DNA of 55,487 nucleotides from JBCFBK01 sp038562555 (GTDB lineage Bacteria > Bacteroidota > Bacteroidia > Bacteroidales > Prolixibacteraceae). Positions within the stretch are counted from its first letter, which is position 1. Each line of letters opens with the position of its first letter. Below, piece after piece: positions 49,488 through 55,487 of this stretch. A model generated the notes under the pieces. The model worked only from the letters and a program-made list of their open reading frames with translations. It was not told where the DNA came from and did no database searches. Position numbers and translations under genes: made by a program. The stretch is taken from positions 1 through 55,487 of the forward strand of contig JBCFBK010000040.1 of the NCBI GenBank assembly GCA_038562555.1, read 5' to 3'.

Positions 49488-50636
49488 TTATTCGAAATAA
49501 TTCATAATTCTGTACCCGCCTTCCTTCAGCCAGGCATCTTTCTTCATCAGTCTGATGTCGCTCTGCATCATATCTTCGACCAGGCTCTTCAGATCATATT
49601 GAGGCTCCCAGTCCAGCACCCGCTTCGACTTCGAAGGATCGCCAATAAGCAGGTCGACCTCCGTAGGTCTGAAATAAGCCGGGTCGATCGCCACCACGGT
49701 ATGATTCAGTGCTTTCACCCCATCCAGATATTTTTCACCAACCTTTTCATTGAAGCGCGCTTCATTAACAGCAGTTATATAACCTTTTTCATCAGCCCCT
49801 TCACCCCGGAATGAAACTTCAAGTCCGATCTCGCCCGCAGCCATTTTCACAAAGTCGCGGATAGTGGTAGTAATGCCTGTTGCAATCACATAATCGTCAG
49901 GCCGGTCCTGTTGAAGGATCAGATACATCGCTCGAATATAGTCCTTGGCATGGCCCCAGTCGCGGCGGCTTGACAGGTTTCCCAGATAAAGCAGGTCCTG
50001 CATCCCGAGGGCGATCCGGCTAAGCGCCCGGGTGATCTTGCGAGTCACAAAGGTTTCACCCCTGATCGGTGATTCATGGTTGAACAGAATCCCGTTGCTG
50101 GCGTGCATACCATATGCCTCACGGTAATTAACCGTGATCCAGTAAGCATAAAGCTTGGCCACAGCATAAGGAGAACGCGGATAGAAAGGGGTAGTCTCCT
50201 TTTGCGGGACTTCCTGCACCAACCCGTACAGCTCGGAAGTGGAAGCCTGATAGATGCGCGACTTCTCGGTCAGACCCAGCAGCCTCACGGCTTCCAATAT
50301 CCGCAGCGTACCGATGCCATCAGCATTGGCTGTGTATTCGGGCGTGTCAAAACTCACCTTGACATGGCTCATCGCTGCCAGGTTATAGATCTCGTCCGGC
50401 TGCACTTCCTGAATGATCCGGGTCAGGTTCATGCTGTCGGTAAGATCTCCGTAATGGAGGACCATATTGCGATTTTCCATGTGCGGATCCTGATACAAGT
50501 GGTCGATCCGGTCCGTATTGAATATGGATGACCGCCTTTTTAATCCATGTACCAGATAACCTTTTTTCAGAAGATACTCTGCGAGGTAGGCCCCATCCTG
50601 ACCGGTGATCCCGGTAATAAATGCCGTTTTACTCAT
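49488..50636 (-). CDS. gmd: GDP-mannose 4,6-dehydratase
   Basis: A 382-residue SDR with all GMD hallmarks: TGITGQDGAYLAEYLL at the N-terminus, GLKRRSSIFNTDRIDHL, the catalytic TSE (133-135), and Tyr157 and Lys161 in SPYAVAKLYAYW, then RRDWGHAKDYIRAMY. It forms GDP-4-keto-6-deoxy-mannose, the precursor of GDP-fucose, GDP-rhamnose or GDP-perosamine-type sugars. No fucose synthase or perosamine synthase is adjacent, so the next step is unclear; the SDR-cupin protein at 51474-52799 or the GMD-like paralogue could supply it. Confidence 0.96.
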   Translation of the reverse strand: MSKTAFITGITGQDGAYLAEYLLKKGYLVHGLKRRSSIFNTDRIDHLYQDPHMENRNMVLHYGDLTDSMNLTRIIQEVQPDEIYNLAAMSHVKVSFDTPEYTANADGIGTLRILEAVRLLGLTEKSRIYQASTSELYGLVQEVPQKETTPFYPRSPYAVAKLYAYWITVNYREAYGMHASNGILFNHESPIRGETFVTRKITRALSRIALGMQDLLYLGNLSSRRDWGHAKDYIRAMYLILQQDRPDDYVIATGITTTIRDFVKMAAGEIGLEVSFRGEGADEKGYITAVNEARFNEKVGEKYLDGVKALNHTVVAIDPAYFRPTEVDLLIGDPSKSKRVLDWEPQYDLKSLVEDMMQSDIRLMKKDAWLKEGGYRIMNYFE

Positions 50637-50710
50637 TATTCTAACGTAGTCAAATGGAATAATTACTGGATATTACAGAATTTGTGCTTTTCTCATGTCG
50701 ATCTGTGAAA

Positions 50711-51463
50711 TTAGCCTATTCGGATTTTTCGGGCGTACAGCCTTTCTTCTTTTACAAGGAATGGTAATATTTTTATAAAATTCCAATATCTCGGAATATT
50801 CTTTTGGGGCTCTTCAAAAGCTCGATATAACCATTCCAATCTTAAGTATCTCATAAAACGTGGAGCACGTTTTACATTTCCGGCACCAGCATTGAAATTA
50901 AATATCGCACCAAAACCAAACATAACTCCTTTATCTAAATAAGATAATAATTTATTCATGAAAAACTCCTGTTTTGGCGCCCCTAATGAAACCCAAATAA
51001 TATCTGGTTTGTCTCTATTGATAGCAGCTGCGATTTTTTCATAGTCAAATTCCTCCACTTTCCTAAAGGGAAGCTCTTCAAAAGTCATGAATGCGATTGA
51101 GGGATCAACTTGGGATAGTTTCTCTTTCAAACCATCTAATACTTGTCGAGTATTTCCTAAAAAATACTGTTTATAGCGGCACATTCGAATATACTTGATA
51201 AATAGATCTGCGCCTATATAAGATTCAAAGGGTTGATGATGCAGAATACCCAAGATCTTAGCTAACATTGAACCATCACAGATGTTAACCAGCGAATGAT
51301 TTAAAACGCTTAAAAATTCTGAATTAAGATTTGCGACGGTGAGATTATTACTTTCCACTGAACAAACGTATCCTTTCCCTTTCTTTTCTATCGTTTCTTG
51401 AATGATAGAATCGACACGTTTCTTGTCAAATTCTAATTTGACATTAAAGTACAAATGCTCCAT
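50711..51463 (-). CDS. WecG/TagA/CpsF-family glycosyltransferase (GT26)
   Basis: Start at the ATG at 51463; an earlier in-frame start at 51487 would overlap the upstream gene by 14 nt. The 250-residue protein has the GT26 blocks SVESNNLTVANLN, NICDGSMLAKIL, YFLGNTRQVLDGL, VSLGAPKQEFFMNKLL and GFGAIFNFNAGAGNVKRAP. The last helical part (LRLEWLYRAFEEPQ) is the membrane-contacting tail of this family. It adds the second, often uronic or HexNAc-type, sugar to a lipid-linked primer. Confidence 0.92.
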   Translation of the reverse strand: MEHLYFNVKLEFDKKRVDSIIQETIEKKGKGYVCSVESNNLTVANLNSEFLSVLNHSLVNICDGSMLAKILGILHHQPFESYIGADLFIKYIRMCRYKQYFLGNTRQVLDGLKEKLSQVDPSIAFMTFEELPFRKVEEFDYEKIAAAINRDKPDIIWVSLGAPKQEFFMNKLLSYLDKGVMFGFGAIFNFNAGAGNVKRAPRFMRYLRLEWLYRAFEEPQKNIPRYWNFIKILPFLVKEERLYARKIRIG

Positions 51464-51473
51464 ATAAGCTAAA

Positions 51474-52799
51474 TTAAATTGCAACACCCCAATAAGTAAA
51501 ACGTATTTCTTCCTTTGCCTGAATGCTATGTTCTGCGTTGGCTGGTATTTTTAAAAAGGTACCGGATTGACAGGGGAAATCCACGCCATTAACCGTAATT
51601 GTTCCTTTTCCATAATTAACCACATAATATTCTTCCATGGTCGGATGTCGATGACTTCCAACTGTCTCGCCCGATTGTAACATTCCAAATGCAACCTGAA
51701 TTAGGCCCGAATTTCCTTTCTCATTATGGATCAATACTTTCTTCTTGCCCACTCCATGCGAGGTTGTCATTTCAAATTGTCCATCCAAATTTGCAAAGAC
51801 CAGACCGTCTTTTTTCTCAATCTGTTTTCTAATCCAGTTATACTGTTCTCTTAAACCATCCATCAGTTTTACTTTAGGCTCCCATCCCAAAATAGTCTTT
51901 GCTTTAGTATAATCAGCACTACGGGCTTTATCACCCTCAGGCTTTGTAGTATCATAGAAAACATCGATTTCTTTCCCTGAAATCGCAACAACATTCTCAG
52001 CAATTTCCTTGATAGACGTACAAACTGATGGTCCTAGTTGAATGTGACCATGTCCCCAGCCTTTTTCCAAACCCAATACAATGCCTTCAACAATATCATT
52101 AACATGAATAAAAGCTCTGCCTTGTTCTCCACTCCCCCAAACATTAAACGGTTCCTCGGGATAATTAATGGCCTTTCTGATCAGAGCTGGTATGACCTGA
52201 CTCCTTTCGCCAAAATCGCAAGGTGAGCCATATACATTGTGAAACATAAGGGTGCAGGTCGGAATCCCCGTTTCTTTTTCAAGCAGTTCTGTCTCATATT
52301 GACCCATTAACTTGCTCCAGCCATAAGCTGATTCAGGTAAAGCCGGGTAAAGTTCTTCTTCTTTTAAAGGGATTACATCAAGCGAATTTTGACGCGTTAG
52401 GGGAAAGCTGCAAGCTGTGCCTACATAAATAAAGCCTTTTACAGTTTCCTTAAATTTACGCACTGTAGTTATCATGTGCGAGTTAATAAGGTTATTTTGT
52501 CGAAATAAGCTACATTGATTATTAAACACATAACTGATCCCGGCTACAATATCAGCCAAATGGACTACATATTCCACCTTATGCATCACCACTTCTGCGA
52601 TATCAGGTTGTGACAGGTCTAGCTTAAAAAAATGAGTGTTAAGCGGAATTACCGGGTTGCCTGCTTCATCATTCAGAAATTCCAATTTTCCACGCCAGAG
52701 GTTATCAATCACGTAAACCTCATCTCCCGCTTCTACTAAGCGCTTCACAAGGTTAGAACCAATCATGCCGGCTCCACCAGTTACTAAAATCTTTCTCAT
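51474..52799 (-). CDS. GDP-mannose-3,5-epimerase-like SDR fused to a cupin domain
   Basis: A 441-residue fusion. Residues 1-332 form an extended SDR with GGAGMIG (8-14), GTACSFP (127-133), Tyr159 and Lys163 in SAYGWSK, and FHNVYGSPCDFG. The end, KLMDGLREQYNWIRKQIEKK, and the WGSGEQGRAFIHVND block recall GDP-mannose 3,5-epimerase and related GDP-sugar enzymes. Residues 352-441 are a cupin with metal ligands His383, His385, Glu389 or Glu390 and His424. Such cupins act as sugar isomerases/epimerases or as binding domains. Being one gene, both parts probably act on the same nucleotide sugar. It overlaps the GT4 gene by one base. Confidence 0.87.
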   Translation of the reverse strand: MRKILVTGGAGMIGSNLVKRLVEAGDEVYVIDNLWRGKLEFLNDEAGNPVIPLNTHFFKLDLSQPDIAEVVMHKVEYVVHLADIVAGISYVFNNQCSLFRQNNLINSHMITTVRKFKETVKGFIYVGTACSFPLTRQNSLDVIPLKEEELYPALPESAYGWSKLMGQYETELLEKETGIPTCTLMFHNVYGSPCDFGERSQVIPALIRKAINYPEEPFNVWGSGEQGRAFIHVNDIVEGIVLGLEKGWGHGHIQLGPSVCTSIKEIAENVVAISGKEIDVFYDTTKPEGDKARSADYTKAKTILGWEPKVKLMDGLREQYNWIRKQIEKKDGLVFANLDGQFEMTTSHGVGKKKVLIHNEKGNSGLIQVAFGMLQSGETVGSHRHPTMEEYYVVNYGKGTITVNGVDFPCQSGTFLKIPANAEHSIQAKEEIRFTYWGVAI

Positions 52800-53878
52800 T
52801 ATTGTTTGTTTAAGGCTAAATTATAAATCTTATTCAACTGAATTACATATTCTTTTATATCAAATTTTTCTGCAATCAATTGACTCGCATTTTTCGACAT
52901 TGCCCCGTACATCATTGGATTTGATATGATGCTTATCAATTTCCTACTTATATCCTCTGGATCTTTTTTATTGACCCGTATGCCGTTAATTTCGTGTTGT
53001 ACCACATATTTCATAGAAGCGTCATCGGTCACAATGGGAACAACTCCAGCTGCCATTGTTTCAAGTAAAGCCATGGGTAACCCTTCTCCATACCGTGAGG
53101 GAAGTAAAAAGAAATCGGCATGTTTGATTAAATTAATTTTCGAATCTCCCGAAACTATTCCATTATATTCAAAATCGGAACCTAGCAATTGTTCACATGA
53201 AGTGACTAAACGATCTTTTGCAGGTCCTATTCCGCAAAGTACAAAACGAAAATCTGCTTTGGATTTTAACAAATGAAATGCTGCTATAATGTCATCCACT
53301 CCTTTACTCTCATGTATGCGTCCTAAAAACAATAGGGTAGGCTTATTGCCGGTAAGTTGTTTTTCGTCTATAATATATGATTCTACATTGATGCTGTTGT
53401 AAAGAACTTTGGCTGAAGGGAAATGATAATGTTCATTAATCGCTTCCTTTTCTAGTTCACTTAAAACGATTACCTGATTGCTATGTTTAAATAGAGATAG
53501 TGAAAGCCTTTTGAAGAAGCCATTGTTAGTACCGTTCATTAGAAAAACTCCACCATGCACATGTAACACAACAGGAATTCTCATTAATCTGCACCAAAAG
53601 TTGATAATAAATTCTCTTGTTACCCCTTTAGGATCGAACGGCAAATTTTGATGCACCAAGTCAATCTTATTTTTTTTTAATGCAAAGGGGAATAGTATCA
53701 ATTGTTTTATCATTTGTACCAACCATATTAACTTGCCTATGGGTCGATCGGGTCTTCCCAATTGATAATGGAAATAATGATGCTGATTATTGTGAAAAAT
53801 AATGGTTTGTACTACTGTTGAAATCCCACTCACATTCAGAGCAGGGTTTAAACTTGGGGCTGTGATAAGAATATTCAT
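52799..53878 (-). CDS. GT4-family glycosyltransferase
   Basis: A 359-residue GT-B enzyme: MNILITAPSLNPALNVSGIS at the start, VVLHVHGGVFLM and VIVLSELEKEAINEHY in the acceptor half, LYNSINVESY, LLFLGRIHESKGVDDII and the donor site LPSRYGEGLPMALLETMAAG. It would transfer one sugar in the assembly of the second polysaccharide. Its stop overlaps the start of the SDR-cupin gene by one base. The gene is AT-rich like those to its right. Confidence 0.92.
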   Translation of the reverse strand: MNILITAPSLNPALNVSGISTVVQTIIFHNNQHHYFHYQLGRPDRPIGKLIWLVQMIKQLILFPFALKKNKIDLVHQNLPFDPKGVTREFIINFWCRLMRIPVVLHVHGGVFLMNGTNNGFFKRLSLSLFKHSNQVIVLSELEKEAINEHYHFPSAKVLYNSINVESYIIDEKQLTGNKPTLLFLGRIHESKGVDDIIAAFHLLKSKADFRFVLCGIGPAKDRLVTSCEQLLGSDFEYNGIVSGDSKINLIKHADFFLLPSRYGEGLPMALLETMAAGVVPIVTDDASMKYVVQHEINGIRVNKKDPEDISRKLISIISNPMMYGAMSKNASQLIAEKFDIKEYVIQLNKIYNLALNKQ

Positions 53879-54544
53879 TGAGTTAAGTCGACTTTAACAG
53901 ATTAATACACACATGCACAAATCACTGATATTCAATATTTTATATTTAAACATATCGTCGTTTTCAGTATCTTACCAGTGTAATTGAAAAACAAATCTAC
54001 CGTTCTGACGAATGTTTAATACAAGCTAAAAAATGTAATGAATATGGAAATACATGGAGAATCTTCTGCCCGCTGATTGGGAAAAGATTCAAGAATTCTA
54101 TACAGCTAAAGGCAAACTTAGCGGTGAGTATCACTTTATTCATATCGATCCGGAATAAAGGCATTAACCAGATAGGGACTTGACTGGTGGTCATTCGAAA
54201 AACAATGTAAGCAAAAAATACCGTTGAAATAAAATATTCGTTCACCTATGCCAATGCGAATCCCGTGCAATACACATCAGGCATTGTCACATATATGCAA
54301 GCACTCCGTTCTTTGTCTGACGTCACACTGCATCAAATAATCCAAACGGATACATGGAAAACTGCGCTGTTTTGACGATTTGCCACTACTTCTTGCAGGA
54401 GACATAAAGGAATTGCTTGTTTTTAAACTGTAAGGGAATGACAGTAGAACAGTTCTTTGACAGAATGCACAATCGGCATCTTATCAGAAAATATGACATA
54501 AATAACTCGCATATAAGAATTTAAATGTGTTAGAATTGAGTAAT
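53879..54544. other. 666-bp region without an intact gene
   Basis: Only short frames are seen. On the plus strand, fragments such as MENLLPADWEKIQEFY (from 54056) and TYADANP-like text followed by TSGIVTYMQALRSL (about 54245-54330) are each broken by stops within 35-45 codons. They look like debris of one or more genes rather than regulatory DNA, but I cannot name the parent family. No clear promoter was found. Confidence 0.5.
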
Positions 54545-55042
54545 TTACCTTTTGTCTATTAAAAAATCCATATGCCCATCTTTCCATGATTCATTTTGCA
54601 ACATATCATATTCAAGGTCTCTGACCCACCCAATTATCTTGGCCGGAATACCTCCAACGATGCCACCTTCTGGAACACTTTTATTCACAAATGAATTTGG
54701 AGAGATTACAACATTATTCTCAATAATTACTGGACCTGAAACAACAGAACCTGGACCAATCCATACATTATCACCAATCTTGGGGACATTTTTATAAGGT
54801 CCTTTACCTGTAATTAGCACATTCATTCCAATACGAGAATTTTCACCAATTTGAACACCATCAAGAATCAGAGTGGCCATCCCTTTATGCAAAAGGAATG
54901 TTCCTTTCCCAATCTTGGCTTTATATGAGATATGACAGTTGTAAAATATAAAAATTAAGCCTTGGAATAATTGAGGAAAAATTGGTATTTTATGCAGATA
55001 GAACCATCTGGATATATAGTAGAAAAAAATTGCATTTGGCAT
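54545..55042 (-). CDS. Hexapeptide acyltransferase (serine-acetyltransferase-like)
   Basis: A 165-residue protein. A hydrophobic N-terminal half (FFYYISRWFYLHKIPIFPQL) is followed by left-handed beta-helix repeats (ISYKAKIGKGTFLLHKG, VQIGENSRIGMNVLITG, PKIGDNVWIGPGSVVSG, VVISPNSFVNKSVPEGG). The C-terminal IVGGIPAKIIGWV is typical of this class. It probably O-acetylates a sugar of the repeat unit. It follows the pyruvyl transferase gene by 17 nt on the same strand. Confidence 0.9.
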   Translation of the reverse strand: MPNAIFFYYISRWFYLHKIPIFPQLFQGLIFIFYNCHISYKAKIGKGTFLLHKGMATLILDGVQIGENSRIGMNVLITGKGPYKNVPKIGDNVWIGPGSVVSGPVIIENNVVISPNSFVNKSVPEGGIVGGIPAKIIGWVRDLEYDMLQNESWKDGHMDFLIDKR

Positions 55043-55059
55043 ATAAAATCAATTACTAA

Positions 55060-55487
55060 TTATCTGATTATTTGACAACACACTTTTAAACTATTTTTCA
55101 GGAACTTATTCGAAGAATCACGGAGTAATTCTAACTTTTCATTTACTGCATCATAATCGATTGAATTTGTAATCTCAAAAATATTTCCATTAAAAACACG
55201 ATGTGTCATTCCTGTTATTGATAGAATGCTATCTATCCTTGTATTCCTTGATTGAAGTGAATCATTATTATAACGATAAAACGTTATAAATTTCTTCTCG
55301 AACTGTAACGAAAAAGCTGTGCAATGAAAAGAGTCTGTGCAAACATATTCAGCATTCTGTAAGTATTTTAAAAATTCTTTAGGCCCAACATTATAAGGTG
55401 CGAAATCTCCAAAATATTCATCCGCTTTAATAAATTCATCAATATGACGTATAGCCACAATCTTCAATCCGACACTTTTACTTAATT
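55060..55487 (-). CDS. Polysaccharide pyruvyl transferase family protein (partial, 5' end outside window)
   Basis: The frame is open to the right edge, so only the C-terminal ~142 residues are visible. GPKEFLKYLQNAEYVCTDSF, then HCTAFSLQFEKKFITFYR (TDSFHxxxFS motif) place it in the CsaB/WcaK-like polysaccharide pyruvyl transferase family, which adds ketal-linked pyruvate from phosphoenolpyruvate to sugars. In Bacteroidota loci some members may have other transferase roles. A TTG at 55467 is not a likely start because the homologous N-terminal domain would be missing. Confidence 0.85.
   Translation of the reverse strand, partial: LSKSVGLKIVAIRHIDEFIKADEYFGDFAPYNVGPKEFLKYLQNAEYVCTDSFHCTAFSLQFEKKFITFYRYNNDSLQSRNTRIDSILSITGMTHRVFNGNIFEITNSIDYDAVNEKLELLRDSSNKFLKNSLKVCCQIIR

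Noticed and set aside
53997..54245. 82-residue hydrophobic frame on the minus strand
   Set aside because: No start context, promoter or recognisable family, and opposite-strand fragments of similar quality exist in the same debris region.

Overview
The window looks like a chromosomal piece of a Bacteroidota bacterium, probably an environmental Bacteroidales/Marinilabiliales- or Cytophagales-like lineage. The evidence is an ECF sigma / FecR anti-sigma / SusC / SusD run, several promoters of the Bacteroidota type (TTTG or TTG, 19-21 bp, TAnnTTTG), a Wzi-family capsule assembly protein and a multi-SLBB export protein. No rRNA, tRNA or CRISPR array is visible. Most of the window is devoted to making and exporting a surface polysaccharide, with smaller accessory modules in between.

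Left part (1-15 kb, GC-richer). A truncated lasso-peptide type operon comes first: an asparagine-synthetase-like cyclase, a nucleotidyltransferase and an ABC exporter, overlapping one another. Behind the exporter, on the same strand and with its own promoter, lies a 42-codon gene that reads as a lasso precursor: a leader with W-x-x-P and Thr at -2, and a 17-residue core with Glu at position 9 and a C-terminal Ser. The Wzi protein, a PIN toxin-antitoxin pair and the large SLBB outer-membrane exporter follow. Next are two divergent copies of an unknown 254-residue family. One of them leads a compact four-gene unit (254-aa protein, DUF5675, two small membrane proteins) with a canonical promoter and a strong terminator. 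An HTH protein and a Wzc-like tyrosine kinase lacking the usual Tyr-rich tail close this part.

Middle (15-36 kb, AT-rich to about 32.6 kb). A variable cassette begins behind a 0.3-kb leader: a Wzz co-polymerase and a winged-helix regulator, then a translationally coupled nonulosonic-acid set (PseB, PseC, acyltransferase, PseF, PseG-like, SDR, ATP-grasp, PseI). After these come a Wzx flippase, a sialidase-like lipoprotein, a sialyltransferase-like enzyme, GT4, an EpsG/Wzy-like polymerase, GT2, GT4, two SDR enzymes for a 6-deoxy-HexNAc, a small initiating sugar transferase and a YdcF-type protein. The logical product is a repeat unit started on undecaprenyl phosphate with a 6-deoxy-HexNAc and decorated with a pseudaminic-acid-like sugar. 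The sugar may be unusual: PseH is missing, the PseG homologue lacks its catalytic His, and an SDR plus an ATP-grasp enzyme are inserted in the pathway.

Right part (36-55 kb). An Rpn-type nuclease pseudogene, an AAA/DUF4143 ATPase behind two dyads, a SEC-C protein and a complete ECF-sigma/FecR/SusC/SusD transport system come first. A block entirely on the minus strand (46.7-55.5 kb) follows: a GMD-like paralogue without catalytic residues, a second, large initiating transferase, true GMD, a WecG-type transferase, a GDP-mannose-3,5-epimerase-like enzyme fused to a cupin, GT4, a hexapeptide acyltransferase and a polysaccharide pyruvyl transferase cut by the right edge. This is a second polysaccharide locus built on GDP-mannose-derived sugars.
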